Positions 22,002 to 29,330 of a DNA stretch of 29,330 nucleotides are shown one piece after another. Each line of letters opens with the position of its first letter. Positions within the stretch are counted from its first letter, which is position 1. The translations under genes were made by a program, and so were the position numbers. The notes below the pieces were generated by a model that saw only the letters and a list, made by a program, of their open reading frames with translations, had not been told where the DNA came from and made no database searches. Source of the DNA: SIG644 sp045613985 (GTDB lineage Bacteria; Bacillota; Clostridia; Oscillospirales; CAG-272); assembly GCA_045613985.1 (NCBI GenBank), contig JAZLCA010000046.1, positions 1 to 29,330 of the forward strand, written 5' to 3'.

Positions 22002-23918
22002 TTATTCCCAAAGCTTCACAACTTCAAACTGATCCTGTCCGAGGATATACATATATCCGTCGATCAACGTCGCGCGGCAGTCATCGGGGTAAGCGCCGAT
22101 GGCAACGTTGAGCACTTCATTCAGCTGGAAGCCGTCAAAGTGGAGCACGATATAGCGTTCAGCGCTGTTGTAATCGAAGATGCCAAGACCAATGAGTTGA
22201 TTTTTGCGGTCTATAAAATATGCCTTATAGTCCAGTGAAAAGTTGGCGTTCTTTTCGTAAGCGGTAACGGACACCACGCCCGTTTCGCTCTCCTCATATA
22301 CTTCGATCTTGAGCACGCTGTCACCGTTAAAGCCGATACCGAGCAAATATCCGTTGCCCCAGTTGACAAGCGAGGAGGAGTAGCCGTCGATGACACCCGT
22401 GTCCTTGACGGTGATGTTGTCGAGATCGGACAGATCGAAGAAGAAAACGGGGTCGGTCAGCTGGACCACCACGGCGGTGCAGACGTAAGCCTTGTCACCG
22501 TCAAAGCGGACGGACTCGACCGTCTCGCCCTTGGGGGCGAAGTTTTCCACCTTGGCAATCGTTTCCCAAGTATTGATGTCGATGCAGTACAGCGAAGCTC
22601 CAATGCCGAAATCGTTGTTGTCGGTCGGAATCTGGACGGAAGCCATGTTACCCGTAACGGTTTCCTTGAATTTGGAGCTGCTTGTGGTGGTCACCACGCG
22701 AAGCACGCCCTGGTACTCATCCAGACTGTACTGATTTTTGACGCTTCCCTTGACGCTCGTTTTGCCCATGGGGGTCAGCGTGCCGTCGGCATACGACAGC
22801 CGCGCGATCTCGGTCATGATCTCGGTCTTGGTGTAGCCGTCGTCCTGCTCGGTGCGCTCGGTGTACTGCGAGGTGGCGTAAATGCTGTCGCGGGACACGT
22901 AGACCTCTTGAGAATAGGACAGGAAAGCGGCGTCGCCCTTGACCTCGAGCGTCTTTTCGTCCAGCAAAAAGGCGGTGGTATAGCGGGCGCTCGTCAGCGT
23001 TTCGGGCAGCATGATGTTGTCGGCTGAAATGCTCTCAAATCCGTCACCCGTGTTGATCTGGGGCAAGAAGGTGGATTCGTCCGAGAAATCGGGGTTTTTG
23101 ACGGACATATTGGTCATGAGCAGCAGCTGTCCGTCCACCACGCGGGAGGACAGATAGCCGCCCGTGACGGTGATGCGCTTCGTCTCGCGAACGTTTCCGG
23201 GGTCCGTCACGTCAAGAGAGACGATATCGACCAGCGTTCTGGCCCAGCCCTCCGAATTCAGGGCGGCCAGGGGCATAATCACGGTCAGCGTGGTGCAGTC
23301 GTTCGAAAGATAAAACTCAAACTGATTGCCATAGTACATCACGCCGGAATACTCCGGTCTGTCGTAAGAATCCAGCGAGCAGGAGAACAACAGCGCGGAG
23401 TTCTCTTTTTCAATAGAATAAACGTACAGGTTTTTGCTCGACATATAGTAAATATACTTGTCGCTTCGCTTGAAGATATCGCCCTCGATGACGCCCGACA
23501 CCTGGTTGTCGGTGACCTCTTGGTAGCTTTGGTTAATGTCACCTGCGGACTCGAAATCTTCGGGCGCGGCGGCGCCGGGGGCCATATCGCCCTTCATAAA
23601 ATTGCGGCCAAGGCTACTCAACGTATCCCACAGGCTTTGGAAGCGGTTTTTGAACTCGGGCTTCTGGTAGGTCAGGGCGTTGATGCTCTGAATGACGGAA
23701 TAATACTCGCTTTCGGCGTATTTTGACACGTCGGGCGGGGTGGTGTTATAGGGCAGGAACAGCACTAAATTGAGCGCCGTGACAAGCAGACAGATACAGG
23801 CGGCGATGGCCGTCCATTTTTGCCACTTGGGGCGTTTTCTCATCGTGCGGGGGTCTGCCTCAGCGATGTACTTGTCGTCGATGCGCCCCATAGCGCGAAG
23901 CAGCTTTTTATTTTTCAT
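22002..23918 (-). CDS. Membrane-anchored beta-propeller protein, probable partner or anti-sigma of the ECF factor
   Basis: The 638-residue protein has a short cytoplasmic N-terminus (LRAMGRIDDKYIAEADP) of the kind seen in Firmicute ECF-linked anti-sigma proteins, one transmembrane helix (about 36-55) and a large extracellular part matching the Beta_propel family (secreted proteins with a C-terminal beta-propeller), with repeated blocks such as VSGVIEGDIFKRSDKYIYY and SLYCIDINTWETIAKVENF. Its start overlaps the sigma gene stop by 4 nt, so the two are translationally coupled. By analogy the cytoplasmic end could hold the sigma factor and the propeller could sense a cell-surface signal (inference). 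The gene ends ...VVKLWE, and no intrinsic terminator was clear after it. Confidence 0.85.
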   Translation of the reverse strand: MKNKKLLRAMGRIDDKYIAEADPRTMRKRPKWQKWTAIAACICLLVTALNLVLFLPYNTTPPDVSKYAESEYYSVIQSINALTYQKPEFKNRFQSLWDTLSSLGRNFMKGDMAPGAAAPEDFESAGDINQSYQEVTDNQVSGVIEGDIFKRSDKYIYYMSSKNLYVYSIEKENSALLFSCSLDSYDRPEYSGVMYYGNQFEFYLSNDCTTLTVIMPLAALNSEGWARTLVDIVSLDVTDPGNVRETKRITVTGGYLSSRVVDGQLLLMTNMSVKNPDFSDESTFLPQINTGDGFESISADNIMLPETLTSARYTTAFLLDEKTLEVKGDAAFLSYSQEVYVSRDSIYATSQYTERTEQDDGYTKTEIMTEIARLSYADGTLTPMGKTSVKGSVKNQYSLDEYQGVLRVVTTTSSSKFKETVTGNMASVQIPTDNNDFGIGASLYCIDINTWETIAKVENFAPKGETVESVRFDGDKAYVCTAVVVQLTDPVFFFDLSDLDNITVKDTGVIDGYSSSLVNWGNGYLLGIGFNGDSVLKIEVYEESETGVVSVTAYEKNANFSLDYKAYFIDRKNQLIGLGIFDYNSAERYIVLHFDGFQLNEVLNVAIGAYPDDCRATLIDGYMYILGQDQFEVVKLWE

Positions 23919-24472
23919 AATACGATCCCTTCTTTCTCTAAATGGAGGCGGAATGCCTCTCTCGTTCGCATCAGCGACACCTTCACGGCACTCTCACTCA
24001 TACCGGCATCCCGCGCGATGCTCTTGACCGAGGACAGGTACCAATACCTGCGCACAAAGACCTGTCGCGTTTTCACGGGCAAGCCGGCCAAAAACGAATT
24101 GATGGCGTCACCAAGGACGATCTCGTCCGCCGGATCGAGTGTCGAGTCGGCGTCGGGGATACACTCGCTCAATTCGTCCAGCGTCAGCTCCACCGCCCCA
24201 CTGCGCTTTTGCGCCGTGTTTTTATCCAGGCGATCCAGGGCAAGATTGCGGGTGATCTTGCCAAGGAAGGTAGACAGACGGCTCGGCTTGGCGGGGGGCA
24301 TGGCGCCCCAAGCGCGAAGATAGGTGTCGTTGACACATTCCTCGGCGTCCTCGTTGGAATGCAGAATGGTGTAGGCGATGTGATAGCAATATTTACCGTA
24401 TTTCTTTTGAGTTTCCGAAATCGCCGTCTCGGAGCGTTCCCAATAAAGATCTACGATTTTTTGGTCATCCAT
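23915..24472 (-). CDS. ECF-type RNA polymerase sigma factor
   Basis: The 185-residue protein has sigma region 2 (about 25-90, with DAEECVNDTYLRAW and LSTFLGKITRNLALDRL) and region 4 (about 125-178, with LPVKTRQVFVRRYWYL and VKSIARDAGMSESAVKVSL), without region 3, as in extracytoplasmic-function sigma factors. It would direct transcription once released from its partner, most likely the beta-propeller protein whose gene overlaps its stop by 4 nt. ATG 24472 has GGGAGGTG upstream. The leader contains a sigma-A-like promoter and, between it and the gene, AAC and CGT elements 17 nt apart on the minus strand that could be an ECF autoregulatory promoter. That second reading is tentative. Confidence 0.93.
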   Translation of the reverse strand: MDDQKIVDLYWERSETAISETQKKYGKYCYHIAYTILHSNEDAEECVNDTYLRAWGAMPPAKPSRLSTFLGKITRNLALDRLDKNTAQKRSGAVELTLDELSECIPDADSTLDPADEIVLGDAINSFLAGLPVKTRQVFVRRYWYLSSVKSIARDAGMSESAVKVSLMRTREAFRLHLEKEGIVL

Positions 24473-24542
24473 TTTGTCACCTCCCGGGGGTTTTTCAGGT
24501 ACCTTTCACTCTAATACACGGGAATTGGGATCGGTTGGTTAC

Positions 24543-24571
24543 AGTATAGCACGGAAAAGGTGGGAAGTAAA
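24543..24571 (-). promoter_or_regulatory. Promoter of the ECF sigma operon
   Basis: On the minus strand TTTACT (24566-24571) and TATACT (24543-24548) are 17 nt apart. The predicted start is near 24536, about 64 nt before the sigma ATG. Confidence 0.55.
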
Positions 24572-24585
24572 GCGAAATTTTTTGC

Positions 24586-24800
24586 AACCGTTGTATGTTA
24601 CTTCTTTGTCGTTCAACAAAGAAGTAACCAAGAAAGTGAACTCGGACGTTCCCTCCGAGGCCTCCCCCGCTTTGCCGCTCTTCAAAGAGCAGGACGAGAA
24701 AGACATCTACTTTCTTTCTTCATCTCTCGCCGGCAAGCCAACACGAGCGGCAGATATGGCAAGTAAAAAGTTGCAAGGGCGAGTGCTTTGCTAACTTTGG
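24586..24800 (+). repeat. Interspersed non-coding repeat, copy D
   Basis: This non-coding stretch between the sigma and cysS genes carries the hairpin GTTACTTCTTTG/CAAAGAAGTAAC (about 24597-24628), a TTTGCCGCTC...GAGCGGCA pair (about 24671-24752) and the same CATCTCTCGCC-type core as copy A. The terminal motif is degraded to TTTGCTAA, and this copy lies beyond the 3' end of cysS rather than upstream of a gene. Confidence 0.65.
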
Positions 24801-24927
24801 GAAGAATTTTGCGAAGCAAAATTCTTCGGGAGCGGGCAAGCCGAACACTCCACAAGCAACTAATATTATGCCCGCTCGGTTCTTGAAAGGGGCGTGGGGG
24901 AAACTTCTTGAAAGAAGTTTCCCCCAC
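24801..24927. terminator. Cluster of three hairpins at the 3' end of cysS
   Basis: Reading left to right: GAAGAATTTTGC/GCAAAATTCTTC with a GAA loop (24801-24827), GAGCGGGCA/TGCCCGCTC with a 30-nt loop (24830-24877), and a 16-bp arm pair GTGGGGGAAACTTCTT/AAGAAGTTTCCCCCAC (24894-24927). The last lies 11 nt past the cysS stop and is the likeliest transcript end or 3' stabiliser. Confidence 0.65.
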
Positions 24928-24938
24928 ACGTCACTTAT

Positions 24939-26378
24939 TTAATTTCTCTGCCACTTGGTTCCCTGCGAGGTATCGGTCAGGGTGATGCCGCGCGAGGTCA
25001 GCTCGGCACGGATGCGGTCAGCCTCGGCGTAATCCTTGGCCTTTTTGGCGGCGGCACGGGCAGCGATCAAGGCTTCGATCTCTTCGGCCTCGGGATCGTC
25101 TGCGTGCTCGTTTGCGGCAGCCTTTGCCTCTGCTTCGGCGGCGGTGCGAATGGTCGCGGCGGCCTCCAAAAGATCCAGCGACAGCACGCGGTCAAAGTCA
25201 GCAAGAAGTGCCAGCTTGGTCGCGTCGGAGCACTTGGCCTTGAGCACGTTGTAAACAGCCGTGATGGCCAGCGAGGTGTTCAGATCGTTGTCCAGCGCGT
25301 CGGTAAAGGCCTTCTTCAGCTCGGCAAACGCGGTCTCGTCCACGTCGCCTCCCTCTTTGAGCGTGGCGATACGGGCGATCAGCTTGTCATAGCTGGTCTT
25401 GGCGTTGTCCAGATTCTCGTAGGTGAACACCAGATTCTTGCGGTAGTGCGACTGCAGGCAGAACAGGCGATAGACCATGGGATCGTAGCCCTTGCTCTCC
25501 AGGAGCGACACGGTCAAAAATTCGCCCGTCGACTTGGACATCTTGCCACTGTTGGTATTCAGGTGAAGCACGTGGAACCAGTAGTTGCACCACTTGTGGC
25601 CCAAGTACGCCTCGGACTGAGCGATCTCGTTGGTATGGTGGGGGAAGGCGTTGTCAATACCGCCGCAGTGAATGTCCAGCGTCTCGCCCAAATGCTTCAT
25701 GGAGATGCAGGAGCACTCGATGTGCCAGCCGGGATAGCCCACGCCCCAAGGGGAATCCCACTTGAGCGCCTGATCCTCGAACTTGGACTTGGTAAACCAC
25801 AAAACGAAATCGTTTTTGTTCTTCTTGTTATTGTCGGCCTCAACGCCCTCGCGCACGCCGACCTCCAGATCCTCTTCCTTGAAGTTATTGAAGACGTAAT
25901 AATCCTGCAATTTGGAGGTGTCAAAATAGACGTTGCCGCCGGCAAGGTAGGCATATCCCTTTTCGATCAAGCCTTCGATCACCCGGATGAAATCGTCAAT
26001 GCAGGCGGTGGCGGGCTCGATGATGTCCGGCTTTTTGATGTTGAGCTTATCGCAGTCGGCAAAGAAAGCGTCGGTGTAAAACTGCGCGATCTCCATGACC
26101 GTCTTGTGCTCGCGGCGAGCGCCCTTGAGCATCTTGTCCTCGCCGTCGTCGGCGTCGTCCGTCAGGTGACCGACGTCGGTGATGTTCATGGCGCGCACAA
26201 CGTCGTAACCGAGGTAGCGCAGGTATTTCTCCAGCGTGTCCTCCATGATATAGGTGCGCAAATTGCCGATGTGGGCAAAATGATAGACGGTGGGGCCGCA
26301 GGTGTACATTTTGACCTTGCCCTCTTCGTTGGGGACAAATTCGTCGCGGTTTCTCGTCAGTGAATTGTAAAGAAGCAT
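24939..26378 (-). CDS. cysS: Cysteinyl-tRNA synthetase
   Basis: The enzyme charges tRNA-Cys with cysteine using ATP. The 479-residue class I synthetase has MYTCGPTVYHFAHIGNLR with the HIGH-type motif HIGN and a zinc cysteine, GWHIECSCIS and CGGIDNAFPHHTNE completing the zinc site and substrate pocket, and GKMSKSTGEF as the KMSKS loop. The C-terminus has an Ala/Glu-rich helical segment (about 405-440), then AKDYAEADRIRAELTSRGI, the usual CysRS tail. ATG 26378 has AAAGGAG 8 nt upstream and a sigma-A promoter only about 70 nt away, so no T-box leader fits. A hairpin cluster follows the stop. Confidence 0.97.
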   Translation of the reverse strand: MLLYNSLTRNRDEFVPNEEGKVKMYTCGPTVYHFAHIGNLRTYIMEDTLEKYLRYLGYDVVRAMNITDVGHLTDDADDGEDKMLKGARREHKTVMEIAQFYTDAFFADCDKLNIKKPDIIEPATACIDDFIRVIEGLIEKGYAYLAGGNVYFDTSKLQDYYVFNNFKEEDLEVGVREGVEADNNKKNKNDFVLWFTKSKFEDQALKWDSPWGVGYPGWHIECSCISMKHLGETLDIHCGGIDNAFPHHTNEIAQSEAYLGHKWCNYWFHVLHLNTNSGKMSKSTGEFLTVSLLESKGYDPMVYRLFCLQSHYRKNLVFTYENLDNAKTSYDKLIARIATLKEGGDVDETAFAELKKAFTDALDNDLNTSLAITAVYNVLKAKCSDATKLALLADFDRVLSLDLLEAAATIRTAAEAEAKAAANEHADDPEAEEIEALIAARAAAKKAKDYAEADRIRAELTSRGITLTDTSQGTKWQRN

Positions 26379-26417
26379 ATCATATTCTCCTTTCGGATGT
26401 CATTCTCTTAATATCTT

Positions 26418-26446
26418 ATTATAGCAAAAAACTCCCGCTTTGTAAA
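26418..26446 (-). promoter_or_regulatory. Sigma-A promoter of cysS
   Basis: On the minus strand TTTACA (26441-26446) and TATAAT (26418-26423) are spaced by 17 nt. The leader is about 33 nt. Confidence 0.75.
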
Positions 26447-26570
26447 GAGGAGCGGAGCATTTCTTGGCACTTTTCCCACGATTTTGAAAACTTTTTTACA
26501 ACATCTTCTGCTCTTTCCACTCCCTTCCTCTCTTGCCAGGATTTACATTTCGTTACTTAATTGTAAGCTA

Positions 26571-26599
26571 TTTACATTTTTTTCGGGATATGCTATACT
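26571..26599 (+). promoter_or_regulatory. Sigma-A promoter of the CHAP amidase gene
   Basis: TTTACA (26571-26576) and TATACT (26594-26599) are spaced by 17 nt, with a TG one base before the -10. The predicted leader is about 73 nt. The divergent cysS promoter lies about 125 nt to the left; the bases between hold no gene. Confidence 0.75.
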
Positions 26600-26678
26600 T
26601 GGTGCGTCCCACCTGCCAAATCGAGCGCGCAACCGGCAACAGGGGCAACCGACCCGCAAGGGAAAGAAAGGAGATTTT

Positions 26679-27602
26679 ATGCAAAATCAAAAAAGACAAC
26701 GACACAAAGAGCATGGACGACGATGCTCCGTTTTATGCCTGGTGTTGGCGCTGACGTGCTTGCTGACCTTTTCGGCAGCGGCCATCAACCCTACATACAG
26801 CGGCATGACGGAGGCGTTTCGGAACAGTCGCTATTACCTTAACCTCAAAGCATTGACGCTGACAGGTGACGAGCGCACGGACATTGTTATGATCGCCATG
26901 AGCCAGCTGGGTTATCACGAGGGCAACGGCCCCTCGCACTGCCACGGAGAAAGCTGCGGCTCGGGCAATTACGTAGAATACAACTATTACCACGGCAGCG
27001 TGGATCAGCTGGGCAACGGTGTGTTGACCTACGGCTATCCTTGGTGCGCCTCCTTCGTGTCCTATTGCGCACGCTTGGCGGGCATTTCCTGCGACACGCT
27101 TTGCACCTCGCTGAACTGCTCGCGCTGGGTGAACCATTTTATTGGCGAGGGCGAATATCATTCGCGAGAGTCGGGCTATATTCCCAAGCAGGGCGACCTG
27201 ATCTTTTTCCGCGATGCCGGATCGTCCAAGCTGTCCACCCACGTGGGCTTGGTGCGCTACGAGTGCAACGGGCTGGTCTACACCATCGAGGGCAACTGCG
27301 GCGATGCGGTGCGCTTGGCGGCGTATGATCTGAACGACACCTACGTCATCGGCTACGCCTCTCCCGAGTACACCGAAAATTCCGACACAGCGATCGACTA
27401 TCTTTTGGACGAGTACACCGAGGGCAATTATATCATTGCGGCACCGGAGCTGCCCGTGCGGAGTCAGCCCGGCGGCGGTCTTGTGACCTTCACTCTTCGC
27501 CGAGGGGATCTGATGCACATTTACGAGTGTGTCAACGGCTGGGGGAGAACCGATTACGGTTGGATTCCCATGACGGATACGCAGCCGATTGACGTGCGGT
27601 AA
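26679..27602 (+). CDS. Secreted CHAP-domain cell-wall amidase/peptidase
   Basis: The 307-residue protein starts with a basic n-region and a hydrophobic signal peptide (CSVLCLVLALTCLLTFSAAA), so it is exported. The CHAP domain (about 65-240) has catalytic Cys123 in YPWCASFVSYCARLAGI and His188 in LSTHVGLVRYE. Such enzymes cut peptidoglycan amide bonds. The CHGESCGSGN insert and several extra cysteines (SCDTLCTSLNC) could form disulfides or bind metal. The C-terminus (about 250-307, APELPVRSQPGG...GWGRTDYGWIPM) resembles a bacterial SH3 wall-binding domain. ATG 26679 has AAAGGAG upstream; in-frame ATGs further upstream precede the promoter. It is monocistronic, ending at a bidirectional terminator. 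Confidence 0.88.
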   Translation: MQNQKRQRHKEHGRRCSVLCLVLALTCLLTFSAAAINPTYSGMTEAFRNSRYYLNLKALTLTGDERTDIVMIAMSQLGYHEGNGPSHCHGESCGSGNYVEYNYYHGSVDQLGNGVLTYGYPWCASFVSYCARLAGISCDTLCTSLNCSRWVNHFIGEGEYHSRESGYIPKQGDLIFFRDAGSSKLSTHVGLVRYECNGLVYTIEGNCGDAVRLAAYDLNDTYVIGYASPEYTENSDTAIDYLLDEYTEGNYIIAAPELPVRSQPGGGLVTFTLRRGDLMHIYECVNGWGRTDYGWIPMTDTQPIDVR

Positions 27603-27630
27603 GGAAGAGCCGAATTCCAAACATTCAAAA

Positions 27631-27656
27631 AGAGGAACTTCCCACGAAGTTCCTCT
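27631..27656. terminator. Bidirectional terminator between the amidase and histidinol phosphatase genes
   Basis: The 11-bp perfect arms AGAGGAACTTC and GAAGTTCCTCT enclose a 4-nt loop. CTTTTT follows on the plus strand and a T-run (TTTTTG) follows on the minus strand. It serves both convergent genes and ends 5 nt from the phosphatase stop. Confidence 0.9.
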
Positions 27657-27660
27657 CTTT

Positions 27661-28434
27661 TTACATCAACTTACTCCACTCATCAAATCCATAGCACAAA
27701 TTTTCTGCCCGATGAACGTCTCCCGCCAGAATAAATTTGCCGCCGCGGGAGCGGATATACTCCAAAATCTCCGGCGCGGGGTACGGAATATCACGGTAAC
27801 CACGCGGAATCACGCCCGTGTTGATCTCAAACAGCGCCCCCGTGGGAATCAAAACATCCACCGCGCGGCGGACGGCGGCAAGATAGCGCTCGTCATTCTC
27901 GTCGAACAGGACACCGCCCCGATTGAACTTGGTAATCAGGTCGATGTGTCCTATAATATCGGGCTTCATGGCAGCCAGCTGCTCGTATCCTGAAAAATAG
28001 GCCTCAATCATAGCATACACGTCGCCGCCGAAATAGGTCCGGCACGCTCGGGCGAGATCGTCGGGGTTGATATCCACCGCAAAGTAGTGGTCGCCGACCT
28101 TGACGTAATGCACCGAGCCTATGACGTAGTCCAAGCCGGTGGGAGCGGGCGGTGAATACACGTCCTGCTCGATGCCGCACAGCACCTCAATACCATCCTT
28201 ATATTTTTCGGCCAGCGCCCGCACTTGGGCGATATAAGTTGCGATCTCCTCGGGCTTCATGGCGTAATCCTCGCCGCAGGGAGAGGGCGAATGTCCCGAA
28301 AAGCCAATGCGCTTCATGCCCTTTGCGATCGCCGCCTGCACCATCTCCTCGGGCGTGTTTTTGCCGTCGCAATAGGTGGTGTGGGTGTGCAGATCCTGCA
28401 ACGCGCCGTATTTCAAGAGATCAATCTTGCTCAT
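27661..28434 (-). CDS. hisK: PHP-family histidinol-phosphatase (HisK/HisJ type)
   Basis: The enzyme would hydrolyse histidinol phosphate to histidinol in histidine synthesis. The 257-residue protein has the PHP metal motifs DLHTHTTYCDG (H16, H18), GFSGHSP, GIEQDVYSP, IGSVHYV, IGHIDL and AGDVHR, matching the trinuclear metal site of Firmicute HisK, which differs from the HAD-type HisB phosphatase. The start overlaps the hisIE stop by 4 nt (ATGA), which supports the histidine-pathway assignment over other PHP phosphoesterases. It ends at a shared bidirectional terminator. No other his gene lies nearby, so this pair is separate from the main his operon or continues outside the window. Confidence 0.92.
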   Translation of the reverse strand: MSKIDLLKYGALQDLHTHTTYCDGKNTPEEMVQAAIAKGMKRIGFSGHSPSPCGEDYAMKPEEIATYIAQVRALAEKYKDGIEVLCGIEQDVYSPPAPTGLDYVIGSVHYVKVGDHYFAVDINPDDLARACRTYFGGDVYAMIEAYFSGYEQLAAMKPDIIGHIDLITKFNRGGVLFDENDERYLAAVRRAVDVLIPTGALFEINTGVIPRGYRDIPYPAPEILEYIRSRGGKFILAGDVHRAENLCYGFDEWSKLM

Positions 28435-29081
28435 TTGGTCATCTTCTCCTGCTTGATCTTATGATCAATGACGTGTCTTGACGCCAATTCACGGTGGATG
28501 TCCTCCAGGGAGATGCCCTGCTCGATCATAAGCACCATGGCGTGATAGACCAGGTCGGACAGCTCGTAAATCGTCTCGGCGCGGTCGTTTGCCTTGGCGG
28601 CAATGATGACCTCGGTGCATTCCTCGCCCACCTTTTTGAGAATTTTATCAATGCCCTTCTCGAACAGATAGGTGGTGTAGGAGCCTTCCTTTTTGTCCGT
28701 TTTTCTGCCCTCGATGAGCATCATAAGCGACTGCAAGGAGAACTCGTGGCGGTCTTCGCTTTCCCAGATGACGTCCTCGAAGCAGGAGTCGGTGCCCTTG
28801 TGGCAGGCGGGGCCGTCCTTTTCGACCTTAACGACCAGGGCGTCGCCGTCGCAATCGGCGGTAATGGAGACGATGTGCTGATAATTGCCGCTGGTCTCGC
28901 CCTTGAGCCACAATTCTTGTCTGGAGCGGCTCCAGAAGCAGGTCAGTCCCTTCTCCATGGAGATGGCGAGAGATTCGCGGTTCATATAGGCAAGCGTGAG
29001 GACTTTGCCGGAAATGGCATCGACGACGATGGCGGGGATGAGGCCATTCTGATCGAATTTAAGGTTATCAATGTTGAACAT
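28431..29081 (-). CDS. hisI: Bifunctional phosphoribosyl-AMP cyclohydrolase / phosphoribosyl-ATP pyrophosphatase
   Basis: This HisIE fusion (216 residues) performs two early steps of histidine synthesis. The HisI cyclohydrolase part (about 1-108) has TLAYMNRESL, CFWSRSRQELWLKGETSGN and the zinc/metal cysteines in DCDGDALVVKVEKDGPACH, with a later Cys in TDSCF. The HisE pyrophosphatase part (about 125-205) has GSYTTYLFEKGIDKILKKV, GEECTEVIIAAK and ELSDLVYHAMVLM. ATG 29081 has AAAGGA 9 nt upstream. The repeat end TTTAGCTAAA lies 33 nt before the start codon, and no strong promoter was found between, so the repeat may supply or contain it. HisK follows with a 4-nt overlap. Confidence 0.95.
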   Translation of the reverse strand: MFNIDNLKFDQNGLIPAIVVDAISGKVLTLAYMNRESLAISMEKGLTCFWSRSRQELWLKGETSGNYQHIVSITADCDGDALVVKVEKDGPACHKGTDSCFEDVIWESEDRHEFSLQSLMMLIEGRKTDKKEGSYTTYLFEKGIDKILKKVGEECTEVIIAAKANDRAETIYELSDLVYHAMVLMIEQGISLEDIHRELASRHVIDHKIKQEKMTK

Positions 29082-29111
29082 GGTTGTGGTTCCTTTCGGG
29101 GGGATGATTTT

Positions 29112-29330
29112 GGGTTTAGCTAAAGTTTATGCAACTTCATAGACGGCCTCACACAGCGCGTCTTCGCCGCGCGCGCTCGGTGTTTGCATGGATGCCATTT
29201 CTTTGCCTCGTCGCAAAGAAATGGCGAAAGAAAAGACGCCAAGACGTTCCCTCTTGGATCTCCCTTTCTTTGCCGCTCTTCAAAGAGGGCTAGGGAGAAA
29301 AACATCTGTTCTTTTTCTTCATCTCCCGCC
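29112..29330 (-). repeat. Interspersed non-coding repeat, copy E (cut by window end)
   Basis: The palindrome TTTAGCTAAA (29115-29124) sits upstream of hisIE, then a CACACAGCGCG stretch, then the hairpin GCCATTTCTTTG/CAAAGAAATGGC (29194-29225), then the pieces that open the window. Bases 29220-29330 are identical to 1-111. The element runs off the end of the window. Confidence 0.75.

Noticed and set aside
26379..26417. T-box leader upstream of cysS
   Set aside because: The predicted leader is only about 33 nt, far too short for a T-box.
1..29330. Circular plasmid or phage genome suggested by identical ends
   Set aside because: There is no replication, partition, capsid or mobilisation gene, and the content is chromosomal. 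The identical ends lie in a dispersed repeat.
1..29330. CRISPR array or tRNA/rRNA genes
   Set aside because: Repeats are long, diverged and widely spaced, not short and regular; no cloverleaf or ribosomal RNA segments were recognised.

Overview
The window reads as a chromosomal segment of an anaerobic Gram-positive bacterium of the class Clostridia, probably an uncultured gut- or rumen-type lineage. The grounds are strong AAAGGAG-type ribosome binding sites, sigma-A promoters with exact 17-nt spacing, an oxygen-sensitive glycyl radical enzyme, a CofE-like protein typical of Firmicutes without F420, lipoproteins with classic lipoboxes, and an ECF sigma/beta-propeller pair. The genus cannot be named from the sequence alone. 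Most genes are moderately GC-rich. Two AT-richer patches (about 3.48-4.6 kb and 12.0-13.1 kb) look acquired or less constrained.

Layout. 0-0.5 kb: copy A of a non-coding repeat family. 0.5-3.4 kb (+): promoter, DEDDh exonuclease with a duplicated N-terminal module, DUF2007-like protein, thiI. 3.5-4.5 kb (-): P-loop kinase and a REP-associated tyrosine transposase carrying REP palindromes inside its own frame. 4.6-7.0 kb (-): DtxR/MntR-type regulator, CofE-like protein, lipoprotein with a possible attenuator leader. 7.2-12.0 kb (+): a tightly coupled three-gene operon of a divergent glycyl radical enzyme, its radical-SAM activase and a cytosolic raffinose-synthase-like GH36 protein. This is the best candidate for an undescribed pathway. 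12.0-14.2 kb (-): possible mini-ORF, lipoprotein, amidotransferase-less GMP synthase. 14.5-15.9 kb (+): MazF-type toxin with an Ala/Pro tail and no antitoxin beside it, acyl-ACP thioesterase. 15.9-18.5 kb: repeat B, MarR regulator, convergent sigma-region-4-like gene, self-cleaving LexA/CI-type repressor, repeat C. 18.5-21.9 kb (+): ABC-F ATPase and an MFS organophosphate-type transporter. 22.0-24.5 kb (-): ECF sigma factor with a membrane-anchored beta-propeller partner. 24.6-26.4 kb: repeat D, a hairpin cluster and cysS (-). 26.7-27.6 kb (+): secreted CHAP amidase. 27.7-29.1 kb (-): hisIE and a PHP-type histidinol phosphatase. 29.1-29.3 kb: repeat E.

Two window-scale structures stand out. 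First, five diverged copies of a structured non-coding repeat lie between genes. Four of them place the same TTTAGCTAA-type end just upstream of a gene, three at 30-33 nt before the start codon. Second, the first and last 111 bases are identical because both ends lie in this repeat, so the window could be mistaken for a closed circle although its content is chromosomal housekeeping. No tRNA, rRNA, CRISPR array or known riboswitch class was recognised.
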